IMG/VR virus record: IMGVR_UViG_3300036826_000094 | Span: 1-42,368 of that record | Source: a virus | Direction: 5' to 3' (one strand) | Length of the DNA stretch: 42,368 nucleotides | Shown: piece after piece, positions 16,127 through 22,531 of the stretch | Layout of the letters: every line of letters starts with the position of its first letter | Position numbering within the stretch: position 1 is the first letter of the stretch | Notes under the pieces: model-generated | The model's input: the letters and a program-made list of their open reading frames with translations, nothing else | The model's database searches: none | Told to the model about the DNA's origin: nothing | Made by a program: the position numbers and the translations under genes

Positions 16127-16237
16127 ATGTGGCCGCTGATCCTCGGCGCTTTCATCGCCGGCTTTTTCGTCGGCGCCACCAGCGTGGTGCTGTTTGCGGC
16201 AATGGTCTGGCGGCCACAACCGGGCGGCTGGTTCTGA
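16127..16237 (+). CDS. Single-helix small membrane protein
   Basis: A 36-aa ORF (MWPLILGAFIAGFFVG...) made of one hydrophobic helix with a Gly-xxx-Gly pattern and a short Trp/Pro-rich tail (WRPQPGGWF). A purine-rich agagga lies about 12 bases upstream. It precedes another tiny hydrophobic gene by four bases. Helix-packing Gly motifs suggest oligomerisation in the membrane. The function is unknown. Confidence 0.5.
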   Translation: MWPLILGAFIAGFFVGATSVVLFAAMVWRPQPGGWF

Positions 16238-16241
16238 TTCC

Positions 16242-16412
16242 ATGTCGCTGCTCGGCCTGATCCTGATCGTGGTTCTGGTCCTGCTGCTGCTCGGTGGCGG
16301 CTAGGGTTATCACGCCGGCTGGGGCGCTGGTCCATACTTTGGTTACGGGTTCAGCGGTATCGGCCTCGTGCTGGTGATCCTGCTGGTGCTGCTGATCTAC
16401 TGGTCAATCTGA
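16242..16412 (+). pseudogene. DUF3309-like membrane protein interrupted by an amber codon
   Basis: The frame reads MSLLGLILIVVLVLLLLGGG, then TAG at 16302-16304, then GYHAGWGAGPYFGYGF and a second hydrophobic helix (LVLVILLVLLIYW) to TGA at 16412. The two-helix pattern with a Gly/Tyr-rich link matches the small DUF3309-type proteins. The intact relative at 33544 has Trp (TGG) exactly where TAG stands, so a single G-to-A change would explain the stop. Without readthrough only 20 residues are made. TAG ends several normal genes in this genome (for example the portal gene), so genome-wide recoding is unlikely. Confidence 0.7.
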
Positions 16413-16414
16413 CT

Positions 16415-16630
16415 TCACTGCGGTCTAATCACCGACGGCGCGCACGACACGCAGACCCGCATAGGCTCCCTCGGGACATCTGGCCGATGTTGCACCACGC
16501 AGCCGCACACACCGCACCGACCTCGCTGGTTATCGGGCAGGATCGGCGGATCCGACCACTCTACGCAGACAAGCACATCGGCCGTCGCCGCTTCTTCGCG
16601 TGACACGAACTGGATGCGAGGTCGCTTCAC
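16415..16630 (-). CDS. Small zinc-ribbon protein
   Basis: A 71-aa protein with a GTG start that overlaps the upstream stop by four bases (GTGA). The C-terminal half has CGVCGC and CVSC, spaced about 20 residues apart, as in a zinc ribbon, with RPDVPREP between. The N-terminal part is beta-rich (PRIQFVSREEAATADVLVCVEW). It is coupled to the 84-aa gene before it. The function is unknown. Confidence 0.65.
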   Translation of the reverse strand: MKRPRIQFVSREEAATADVLVCVEWSDPPILPDNQRGRCGVCGCVVQHRPDVPREPMRVCVSCAPSVIRPQ

Positions 16631-16881
16631 AGCGGGTCGATCCCGGCGTCCAGCGCCCGATCGAGCCAATCCTCAATATCCGCCCGCGTAGTGATCTCCT
16701 CGACCTGCGTGCGCAGCACATCGATCATCGGGCCTTGCCAGGGTCCCTGCATCCACTGCCGCAGATAGGCGCGCATCGCGGCGATCTGTCGCGGCGTCAG
16801 CGGCCTGCCGTTCAGGTAATCCTCGATCACCGGGCGCAGCACGCCGCTCGTTTCATGCGTCCAATAACCCGGTACTTCCAT
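16627..16881 (-). CDS. Conserved hypothetical protein, YLRQWM type
   Basis: An 84-aa protein starting MEVPGYWTHETSGVLRP. The helical core ALTPRQ-like segment PLTPRQIAAMRAYLRQWMQG and the end DRALDAGIDPL are recognisable as a small protein family common in alphaproteobacterial phages and prophages, with no known function. It diverges from the PEP-CTERM gene, with only 27 bases between the two starts, so any promoters must overlap. Confidence 0.7.
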   Translation of the reverse strand: MEVPGYWTHETSGVLRPVIEDYLNGRPLTPRQIAAMRAYLRQWMQGPWQGPMIDVLRTQVEEITTRADIEDWLDRALDAGIDPL

Positions 16882-16908
16882 CTTACTCACCACAACAAGG
16901 AGACTCCC

Positions 16909-17616
16909 ATGCGCCTGATCACCTCCCTTGCTGTCGCCGGGCTCGCCCTGACGGCAATTCCCGCCCACGCCACGCTGCAATTCGCTGCCAGCGCCAATGG
17001 CAGCAGCTTCTTCTGCGCCGACAACACCGGCTGTGACCAGAACCCGACCGCTGGCATCTTGCAGATCGCCGACCAGACGATCGGCGGCGTCGAGGTTAAT
17101 GGCTCGATCTCTACCGCCTCCGCTGCCAGCGGCTTCAACCTGCTCAGCGTGTCGTCGCTCTCAGTCATCAACCACAACGGCAGTGCTGTGCCGATTGACG
17201 TGACAGTGGGCGCCACAGGCTTTGTTCCACCTGTCAACCACGTGCAAACGACCGGCTCGGGCACCTGGACGGAAGCGACGGGCTCGACGGTGACCTATAC
17301 GTGGTTTGACGATCCGCAGAACCGCCAGGGCGCCAATACCGCGGGCGATACGCCGGGCGATCTGGTGGACACGTTCACCAGCGCGGCGGCGAGCCCGCTG
17401 CAAAGCTTCGCGCACGACAACACCAGCCTGATTTCCGATCTGCTGCCGTTCGCGATGGCGCTCGATGCCTCGGGCACGCTGACGGCGGGCGGCGAGCTGC
17501 TGAACCGCGGCCAGGCCGAGATCAAGACCAACATCCCGGAGCCGGGCAGTCTCGCGGTGCTGGGCGTTGGCCTGCTTGGGCTGCTGGCGCTCCGGCGCAA
17601 GCGCGGAGGTGCGTAG
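16909..17616 (+). CDS. Secreted PEP-CTERM sorting-domain protein
   Basis: A 235-aa protein. A strong ribosome site (aaggag) precedes the ATG at 16909. Residues 1-21 are a classical signal peptide ending AIPAHA, followed by TLQF. The middle is a Ser/Thr/Asn-rich beta-type domain (SVSSLSVINHNGSAVPIDVTV) with one C-x5-C pair (FFCADNTGC). The C-terminus from residue 210 has PEP (PEPGSLAVLG), a hydrophobic helix (VGLLGLLAL) and a basic cluster RRKR: the complete PEP-CTERM tripartite signal recognised by exosortase in exopolysaccharide-making bacteria. It should be exported and processed by the host exosortase. Such a protein is unusual on a phage genome. It may alter the surface of a lysogen; that is inference. 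Confidence 0.88.
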   Translation: MRLITSLAVAGLALTAIPAHATLQFAASANGSSFFCADNTGCDQNPTAGILQIADQTIGGVEVNGSISTASAASGFNLLSVSSLSVINHNGSAVPIDVTVGATGFVPPVNHVQTTGSGTWTEATGSTVTYTWFDDPQNRQGANTAGDTPGDLVDTFTSAAASPLQSFAHDNTSLISDLLPFAMALDASGTLTAGGELLNRGQAEIKTNIPEPGSLAVLGVGLLGLLALRRKRGGA

Positions 17617-17873
17617 GGGCAGACCGTAGCCTGACGGTTGTATGTCCACACCCCGCAGAAGGTGTATTATGGAAACCCAATCGAAATAATCACCCAGTCC
17701 CGGTAAGTCCCCAAAGGGCCGTTCCGGTCCCATCGCCCGTTTGACTGGTTCAACCATAGTAAAAACCGCCTCGCATGGCGCCGCGAATACTCCAGCTCGC
17801 GCGCCCGAGCCCGCCCGGTCCCGCCATCGCCGGACGCCGAAGCATGGCACCACAACCCTAAAGGAGCATACCC
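17617..17873. other. Non-coding stretch between PEP-CTERM gene and next gene
   Basis: No gene is seen in 257 bases. Several G/C-rich short inverted strings are present (for example near 17700-17720), but no terminator with a T run is clear. A good ribosome site (aaaggag) at the right end belongs to the next gene. Confidence 0.5.
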
Positions 17874-18284
17874 ATGGCCGCAGTCGAGATCACTCTCAGC
17901 GGCGTGCTGTACGACAAGCTCAGCCGCACCACGCAGCAGGTCGTGCTGATCGGCGATGCGTCGCTGACCGGCCTCGGTGTCGGCGGCGGCCCGATGCCAC
18001 CAGGGCAGGGTGGTGGACAGCCCCCTGGCATATGGGGAGGCCCGATTGATCCCTATCCGGGCCATGGGTTGCCTGGAGCGCCCGGCACCTGGCCGGGGCA
18101 GAACCCGCCGCATCCGGCGCATCCGATCGTCACGCCGCCCGAAGGCCCACCGAACGGCGGACAACCCCCCGACCCGCCGACCGCGGACAAGCCACCTCCC
18201 CCAGAAGGCGGCTGGGGGTGGATGGCGTCTGCCAGCCAGTGGGGATATTTTCTGGGACCGCAGCAAGCGCAGCCAAAGACCTGA
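17874..18284 (+). CDS. Gly/Pro-rich conserved phage protein
   Basis: A 136-aa protein with a strong ribosome site (aaaggag). The N-terminal 40 residues form a beta-type domain (VEITLSGVLYDKLSRTTQQ, VVLIGDASLTGLGVGGGPM). A long Pro/Gly-rich region follows (PGHGLPGAPGTWPGQNPPHP, PPEGPPNGGQPPDPP), ending in a Trp-rich segment (GGWGWMASASQWGYFLGP). The layout recurs in temperate phages of Alphaproteobacteria and Burkholderiales, without a known function. A surface or virion-decoration role is possible. Confidence 0.7.
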   Translation: MAAVEITLSGVLYDKLSRTTQQVVLIGDASLTGLGVGGGPMPPGQGGGQPPGIWGGPIDPYPGHGLPGAPGTWPGQNPPHPAHPIVTPPEGPPNGGQPPDPPTADKPPPPEGGWGWMASASQWGYFLGPQQAQPKT

Positions 18285-18293
18285 GAGGTGGTC

Positions 18294-18530
18294 GTGACAG
18301 GCCACTGGCTGCTGGCTGGTGGCCTGCTGCTGCTCACGCTGCACGGGCCGGACGGGCAGCTGTTCTACGTCAATCCACATGAAATCGTCGCGCTGCGTGC
18401 GCCACGCGGTGATGACCTCGGGCATTTCGCGCGCGGCACGCGCTGCATCCTGTCCACGGTGGACGGGCACTTCATCCCGGTCCGGGAAGACTGCGAGGAC
18501 GTGCGCAACCGCCTCGAGGTGCGACCATGA
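18294..18530 (+). CDS. Small conserved protein with hydrophobic N-terminus
   Basis: A 78-aa protein. The GTG at 18294 is chosen because gagagg lies about six bases upstream; a GTG two codons earlier is possible. A hydrophobic N-terminus (WLLAGGLLLLTL) may be a signal or anchor. A compact domain follows, with GPDGQLFYVNPHEIVALR, HFARGTRCILSTVDGHFI and PVREDCEDVRNRL. The two Cys residues could form a disulfide if exported. The pattern is conserved in phages, function unknown. Its stop overlaps the next start (ATGA). Confidence 0.65.
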   Translation: MTGHWLLAGGLLLLTLHGPDGQLFYVNPHEIVALRAPRGDDLGHFARGTRCILSTVDGHFIPVREDCEDVRNRLEVRP

Positions 18531-18700
18531 TATCGAAAGCAGAACGGAACTACCGCTGGGCGCGCGATGAGTGGAAGCGGGCGCTGCAGCGGCTGCGCGA
18601 GGCCAAGGCGGCACTGAGCGACGAGGAGCGTCTGCGCCTGCACCGCGAGTATATGCAGGCCTGGAAGGCCCGGCGAGCCGCCGACTGGCATGCTTCCTGA
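18527..18700 (+). CDS. Small helical charged protein
   Basis: A 57-aa ORF overlapping the previous stop (ATGA). It is entirely Arg/Ala/Glu-rich helix (ARDEWKRALQRLREAKAALS, EERLRLHREYMQAWKARRAA). There is no known domain; it could bind nucleic acid or form a coiled coil. Its end lies just before the direct repeat flanking the methylase cassette on the opposite strand. Confidence 0.55.
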   Translation: MISKAERNYRWARDEWKRALQRLREAKAALSDEERLRLHREYMQAWKARRAADWHAS

Positions 18701-18702
18701 CT

Positions 18703-18738
18703 GCGCGCGGCCAACCAGGATCACTTCGCGCCGGCCAT
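18703..18738. repeat. 36-bp direct repeat flanking the cytosine methylase, copy 1
   Basis: Identical to 19935-19970 except for one base. On the minus strand it contains the codons MAGAK and a stop, which are the end of the recT gene in copy 2. Copy 1 lies just after the methylase stop. Confidence 0.88.
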
Positions 18739-18742
18739 CTCG

Positions 18743-19900
18743 TCAGGGCGCATCTATGGCCTCCCTGGCGGCGGCGATGAACTCTGCGGCGACCTGGGGG
18801 ACGATCGCATTCCCGTAGGCGCGCAGCTTGGCCACGTCGCCGGGATGCCTTGGAGCCAGCGGGGAAATTCCACGTTGAGAAGGCCGCCACCGTCCGTCGC
18901 GGCATGCGATCCATTCAAGCTCGCGCCAGGGATCTGATGGGCGACTTGGTTCTGGAGCTGCTCGCCCTTCGGCCCGCCACCTCGCTCCAGATACGTCCGG
19001 TGGTTCGGCGTGCGGTAGTCCCGCTGTGCCGGCGTCGCCCACCCGGTCAGGAGCTTCACCTGCGAATGCAGGTTGTCCGGTTGCTTCCCGCTCGCCTGGC
19101 GCTTCGCCGAAAAGCCCGTGCTCTCCGCGTCCTCCGCTTTCGGCGTGGCCCATCCGGCTGTCTGCACCATGACTTGCAGCGAGGTGATCGCGGTCCTGTT
19201 CGCGTTCGTCCCATCCCTCTCGCCCATCCGCTGCTTCATCCGCAGATGCGCTTCCGGCGTTTTGTTGTCGTCCCGCGCTACCGGCGTCGGCCATCCCGCC
19301 AACTGGGCTATCGTCGCCACCGTTGCTCCGCGCGCCTGTCCCTTCCACGACGATCCTGCCGTCGCGATGTCGTCCGCTGTGCCCTGGTTCTGATCGCTCG
19401 CCCGAGGTGTCGGCCACCCAGAACAGCCGCTCGCGCCTGTGCGGTGCGCCGACACTGCAAGCCGGCACACTGGCAATCCCAACCCGATATCCCAGGTCTT
19501 CCAAGTCATGACGAACAGCGGCGATCCACGTCCCGCCAAGCGCGCCCGCAACCTGCTCTCCAAACACCGTTGGAGGTCTGCACTCGGCGATGAGGCGGTA
19601 AAAAGCGGGCCACAAGTGTCGTTCGTCGAGATGGGCGCGGCTCCGCCCTGCAGCGCTGAATGGCTGACAGGGGCACGATCCGGTCCAGACAGGCCCAATC
19701 CATCCGGCAAGATCGAGGGCGTGATCCCAGAGACCGATGCCGGCGAACAGGTGGACGCGCTCGTATCCGGCGAGATCGCCGGGAGCGAGGTCGAGGATGG
19801 AGCGCCCGTCAACGGTTCCGGGAGAAATAAGTCCGGCTGCCACGAGGTTACGGAGCCAGCCGGCGCAGTGGGCATCGTTGTCATTGTAAAACGCCCTCAA
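18743..19900 (-). CDS. dcm: C5-cytosine DNA methyltransferase (orphan)
   Basis: A 385-aa enzyme transferring methyl from SAM to cytosine C5. The motifs appear in order: VHLFAGIGLWDHAL (motif I), GSCPCQPFSAAG with the catalytic Cys (IV), GEQV replacing the usual ENV (VI), CSVGAPHRRERLFWVA (VIII), a long variable region with repeated MADAG/VGDAG-like units, then RAYGNAIVPQVAAEF (X). A TTG at 19900 is preferred because it gives MRAFYNDND, the usual start of phage relatives; the frame is open farther upstream into recT. No cognate restriction enzyme is present, so it probably protects phage DNA. It is flanked by a 36-bp direct repeat. A second long ORF overlaps almost all of it. Confidence 0.85.
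   Translation of the reverse strand: MRAFYNDNDAHCAGWLRNLVAAGLISPGTVDGRSILDLAPGDLAGYERVHLFAGIGLWDHALDLAGWIGPVWTGSCPCQPFSAAGRSRAHLDERHLWPAFYRLIAECRPPTVFGEQVAGALGGTWIAAVRHDLEDLGYRVGIASVPACSVGAPHRRERLFWVADTSGERSEPGHSGRHRDGRIVVEGTGARSNGGDDSPVGGMADAGSAGRQQNAGSASADEAADGREGWDEREQDRDHLAASHGADSRMGHAESGGRGEHGLFGEAPGEREATGQPAFAGEAPDRVGDAGTAGLPHAEPPDVSGARWRAEGRAAPEPSRPSDPWRELEWIACRDGRWRPSQRGISPLAPRHPGDVAKLRAYGNAIVPQVAAEFIAAAREAIDAP
18754..19884 (-). CDS. Second long ORF inside the methylase gene, +1 frame
   Basis: A 376-aa frame lies on the same strand over nearly the whole methylase gene. It begins ATG with GAGGG nine bases upstream. It shows organised content unusual for an accidental frame: SSPSADLQRCLESRLRARL, FVMTWKTWD, and repeated GW(P/A)TPxARD-like units (GWPTPRASD, GWPTPVARD, GWATPKAED, GWATPAQRD), then RGGGPKGEQLQNQV and FPRWLQGIPATW. 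Similar proteins are seen with phage cytosine methylases. Each GW(P/A)TP unit is the shifted reading of a VADT/MADA-like unit in the methylase. It may be a true overlapping gene or the mirror of the methylase repeats. Function unknown. Confidence 0.45.
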   Translation of the reverse strand: MTTMPTAPAGSVTSWQPDLFLPEPLTGAPSSTSLPAISPDTSASTCSPASVSGITPSILPDGLGLSGPDRAPVSHSALQGGAAPISTNDTCGPLFTASSPSADLQRCLESRLRARLAGRGSPLFVMTWKTWDIGLGLPVCRLAVSAHRTGASGCSGWPTPRASDQNQGTADDIATAGSSWKGQARGATVATIAQLAGWPTPVARDDNKTPEAHLRMKQRMGERDGTNANRTAITSLQVMVQTAGWATPKAEDAESTGFSAKRQASGKQPDNLHSQVKLLTGWATPAQRDYRTPNHRTYLERGGGPKGEQLQNQVAHQIPGASLNGSHAATDGGGLLNVEFPRWLQGIPATWPSCAPTGMRSSPRSPQSSSPPPGRP

Positions 19901-19934
19901 GACGCTTCGGACGCCACCCGGATACGCTCGGACA

Positions 19935-19970
19935 GCGCGCGACCAACCAGGATCACTTCGCGCCGGCCAT
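19935..19970. repeat. 36-bp direct repeat flanking the cytosine methylase, copy 2
   Basis: Matches 18703-18738 with one mismatch. It covers the last codons and stop of recT, so this copy is probably the original site. Confidence 0.88.
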
Positions 19971-20948
19971 GGCAGGATCCGGTGCATCTCCCGGCCAGTC
20001 GTCGAACTTCTCCGGCGGCTCCGGCCAGATGCGATCGACCATCGCCTGACGCGCGGCCAATGCGCGGTCACGAACATCTGGGTTGATCTTCAGACCCGGA
20101 TCATCCAGCCGTATGACCCGCTCCTCCCTAAGAATAGCATTTGCCTCATCCTCGGTTTTGGCTTCGGCGCAGCGGCTCTCCAGATCATCGAGAAATTCTC
20201 GCAAGGTCATTTTCTTAATGTTTGGGTTTGCTGTCAGAGGAACATCGGCGACGCGGACGTCCGTCTGGATGTCCATGGGGACATCGCGATTGATCTGCTC
20301 GCGCAGATCAGCAGACGGCGGAGCGCCCGCTGCGGGTGGATACGCCACCGCGCCGGCCTGCGGCTCAGGACTTGCCTTGGCGTCGATCGTGGTGCCGTTG
20401 AATGGCGCCGACTGCGGTTGCGGAATGTCACCGGCCTCCTCGGCGGTAATGAGACCGCGCAGCACATCGGCGAAGCTATCGCGCAGACAGAACCCACGCG
20501 CGCGTAGCTGCAACATCCGCTGCGGGTATTGTGTCCAAGGTCCCTGCTTGCCCCACAGGCCCGCTCGCTTGGCATCGGCCACTGAGAAAGTGGTGACGGT
20601 CTCGCCTTCCTGGCCACGCCTTGCAGCCTTGCAGGTGGCAACCATCGCCTCACCCTGGCCGGTTACGCTCTCATGGACGTAGGCGCACACCTCGGAGGCG
20701 CGCACCAGCGCGAGGGCGGTGTCACCAAACACCGCTGGTCGTCCGTTAATGACGGCGATACCCTGCAGAGCCTGCATCGGGCTGAGACCGATTTCGTAGC
20801 CCCACTGCATCGCCACGAACACATTCTCCGGCTTACCGCGGAACTCCTGCGGCACCAACGAGGACTTCGCCAGCATCTGGGAGAACGTCACCGCCTCGGC
20901 CATCGAGGTTGGCTCCAGCGAGACCCGGGATTTGGTGAGGGCGTTCAT
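19953..20948 (-). CDS. recT: RecT-family single-strand annealing protein
   Basis: A 331-aa recombinase. The family pattern is clear in residues 15-170: AEAVTFSQMLAKSSLVPQEF, GKPENVFVAMQWGYEIGLSP, MQALQGIAVINGRPAVFGD, DAKRAGLWGKQGPWTQYPQR and MLQLRARGFCLRDSFADVLRG. RecT proteins anneal complementary single strands in phage recombination and replication. The C-terminal half is less ordered (Pro/Ala-rich about 180-220) and then helical. No RecE-type exonuclease gene is recognised beside it. Its start overlaps the upstream gene stop (ATGA). It belongs to the leftward early operon, about 1.5 kb downstream of PL. Confidence 0.88.
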   Translation of the reverse strand: MNALTKSRVSLEPTSMAEAVTFSQMLAKSSLVPQEFRGKPENVFVAMQWGYEIGLSPMQALQGIAVINGRPAVFGDTALALVRASEVCAYVHESVTGQGEAMVATCKAARRGQEGETVTTFSVADAKRAGLWGKQGPWTQYPQRMLQLRARGFCLRDSFADVLRGLITAEEAGDIPQPQSAPFNGTTIDAKASPEPQAGAVAYPPAAGAPPSADLREQINRDVPMDIQTDVRVADVPLTANPNIKKMTLREFLDDLESRCAEAKTEDEANAILREERVIRLDDPGLKINPDVRDRALAARQAMVDRIWPEPPEKFDDWPGDAPDPAMAGAK

Positions 20949-21427
20949 GCGGCCTCCTGTTTGCGGGTGCGGATGACCAGACTTTGCTCGTTCGGAATGC
21001 CGAGCGAGCAGCCGGGAACTTCGATCCCATCCTTCAGCGCGCTCAACACCGCGCGCTTATCCAGCGCCGGCGGTGGCTGGACGTAGTAGTCACGCGGTAT
21101 CGCGGTCGCGTCGGCGATGGCGACGAATGCCGGCTTGCGCGCCAGATGCGCCGCATGATGCGTGCTCTGGATCGCGGAGGCACCGGTTTCCGACATGACG
21201 TTGGATAGTGCCGCGCGCAGCGAGCGCACTGCGGCGTCGGCGGCATCATGCAGCGCCTCGGCGGCGACGATCAGATCGATGGTCCGTGCCATCGAGCCGA
21301 CCACATCGGTTTCATCGCGGACTTTCGTGTGCGCGTGGGCAAACCGCGCGCCGGCATCGAATGCGGCGCGATAGGCATCGACCGCCGCGGCCCGCAGCGC
21401 CGCCACCGCCTCTGATGCGCCGGACAT
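20945..21427 (-). CDS. Gp157-like protein of the recombination module
   Basis: A 160-aa protein starting MSGASEAVAALRAAAVDAYR. The N-terminal half is helical and Ala-rich. The C-terminal part has AIPRDYYVQPPPALDKRAVL followed by ALKDGIEVPGCSLG and SLVIRTR, the end pattern of siphovirus Gp157-type proteins found next to phage recombinases. It may assist or control recombination; some such proteins have been linked to phage resistance. Start and stop overlap the neighbours, so it is co-translated with recT. The assignment rests on the C-terminal motif only. Confidence 0.6.
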   Translation of the reverse strand: MSGASEAVAALRAAAVDAYRAAFDAGARFAHAHTKVRDETDVVGSMARTIDLIVAAEALHDAADAAVRSLRAALSNVMSETGASAIQSTHHAAHLARKPAFVAIADATAIPRDYYVQPPPALDKRAVLSALKDGIEVPGCSLGIPNEQSLVIRTRKQEAA

Positions 21428-21648
21428 CACGCGGCCTCCGGGAGCGGCACCAGGCGCGGCTTGCGCGGCGTCCTGGTGGCTTTGGCGCGCGTCTCGATGA
21501 CCTCTTGGGAATGCTTGAACTGCGCGCCTTGTTCTTTGATGGTCTGCAACGCTGCATACCACGGCACCTTGACCGACTGGATGATGACCGACGCATCGAA
21601 CAGGTCATCGGGCAGATCGATCACGGCTGAGAGCAAAAGCTGTTTCAT
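21427..21648 (-). CDS. Small early-operon protein
   Basis: A 73-aa protein starting MKQLLLSAVIDLPDDLFDAS. Its stop overlaps the next start (ATGA), and its own start lies within the end of the upstream gene. A beta-strand N-terminus is followed by a helix (WYAALQTIKEQGAQFKHSQE) and a basic C-terminus (RAKATRTPRKPR) suited to nucleic-acid contact. The family is not recognised. Confidence 0.6.
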   Translation of the reverse strand: MKQLLLSAVIDLPDDLFDASVIIQSVKVPWYAALQTIKEQGAQFKHSQEVIETRAKATRTPRKPRLVPLPEAA

Positions 21649-21914
21649 CGGTGCGGCTCCGGCAGCTCGCCGTTGAGGATCGCGTCGAGCAGCCGCTCCG
21701 CACCGCACCGCCAATGCGGCGTCCCGGCTATCGCATCCCGCAGCACTTCGACCAGTTCCCAGGCGCGCAGCTCGGCGGCGACCAGGCGCACGCGGGCCTC
21801 AGCGTCCTCGTCAAAGCGATCATCGTGGAGCGCGCCGGCGACGCGCATGCGGCGGTCGAGCGCCGCGCCCGACTGCTGATCGAGCACACGCTGCTCGTGG
21901 TCCGTGTAGGTCAT
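21645..21914 (-). CDS. Small early-operon helical protein
   Basis: An 89-aa protein starting MTYTDHEQRVLDQQSGAALD, chosen over a longer upstream reading that overlaps the neighbouring gene. It is helical and rich in Arg, Glu, Asp and Ala (RFDEDAEARVRLVAAELRAW). No motif is recognised. It is coupled to the 73-aa gene by a four-base overlap. Confidence 0.55.
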   Translation of the reverse strand: MTYTDHEQRVLDQQSGAALDRRMRVAGALHDDRFDEDAEARVRLVAAELRAWELVEVLRDAIAGTPHWRCGAERLLDAILNGELPEPHR

Positions 21915-21966
21915 GGGGTGATCCTGTTGAAGATGTCGCAGATGAGATGCAGGACGCTGGCTTCGT

Positions 21967-22152
21967 TCAGCGGGTGCGGCCGTCGTCGCGGCGCAGCACC
22001 GCGGCCAGCCGGCGTTCCAGCAACCCCAGCGCTTCGCGCACATTGCGTGACAGCCGCATTTGCAGAATCCCGAGGATGCTCCGATAGGCATCGTCGAGGG
22101 CGGCCTGCATCTCCGGATACGACAGGCCCTTTGGCCCGGGCCGGCGCGTCAT
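21967..22152 (-). CDS. First small gene of the leftward operon
   Basis: A 61-aa protein. The ATG at 22152 has GGAG six bases before it; an ATG four codons earlier would place that ribosome site inside the gene. The sequence RRPGPKGLSYPEMQAALDDA followed by YRSILGILQMRLSRNVREAL is helical with a basic C-terminus. Function unknown. It is the first gene read from the PL promoter about 310 bases upstream. Confidence 0.55.
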   Translation of the reverse strand: MTRRPGPKGLSYPEMQAALDDAYRSILGILQMRLSRNVREALGLLERRLAAVLRRDDGRTR

Positions 22153-22460
22153 GTTTTTCTCCATCGTGATTGGTTATTATCTGGACGCGCGATACGGTTG
22201 GTCTCGCTATCGTTTCACAGCGCGTTGATGTCGGATTGACGGGCGATAAACGGTCAGGCGCCGAATCGTTGGCAAGCTGGCTGGGAAAGCCGCTTGGTCG
22301 TCGGGACGGCTCGGTTACTCTCGCTTGATGACAGGGAGGCAGGCGGCCAGCACCGCTCCCGCTACCTAAGATAGAGCCGGAGGCAGCATGCCCAGCCGAT
22401 CCGCCAGCGCCGTTGTGTTTGCCGTCCATGAAGGTGGCCTCGCATCAGGTGATGGAGGCT
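22153..22460. other. Long leader of the leftward operon
   Basis: About 300 bases lie between PL and the first leftward gene. No minus-strand gene is evident. On the plus strand a frame starts at 22388 behind a good ribosome site (ggagg) and could encode 85 aa to 22645, but most of it lies antisense to the operators and the repressor, so it is doubtful. The leader could hold an antitermination or regulatory RNA site; none is recognised. Confidence 0.45.
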
Positions 22461-22489
22461 GTCTTAGCAGAGCTAAGCGGATAAGTCAA
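22461..22489 (-). promoter_or_regulatory. Putative PL promoter of the leftward early operon
   Basis: On the minus strand TTGACT (22489-22484) and TAAGAC (22466-22461) are separated by exactly 17 bases. The -35 matches consensus at five of six positions and the -10 at three. The operator at 22463-22477 covers the -10. The same arrangement, with -10 TAAGCC, occurs at the divergent PR. Confidence 0.6.
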
Positions 22490-22512
22490 AGGGAAAGATT
22501 AGCGAAATTAAG
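22463..22512. promoter_or_regulatory. Left operators OL1 and OL2
   Basis: Two 15-bp sites of the form CTTA-N7-TAA(G/T). OL1 at 22463-22477 (cttagcagagctaag) is a near-perfect palindrome. OL2 at 22498-22512 reads cttaatttcgctaat on the minus strand. Between them is a partial match starting cttatccgc. The same motif occurs at OR, so one repressor probably controls both sides. Confidence 0.65.
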
Positions 22513-22531
22513 CGGGCTGCTTAATGGTCCG

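Noticed and set aside
17690-17760. tRNA-like string (ggttcaacca)
   Set aside because: No cloverleaf with acceptor and anticodon stems can be drawn around it.
17667-18914. 415-aa open frame on the minus strand
   Set aside because: It overlaps three supported plus-strand genes and part of the methylase, with Arg/Pro/Ser-rich translation and no motif.
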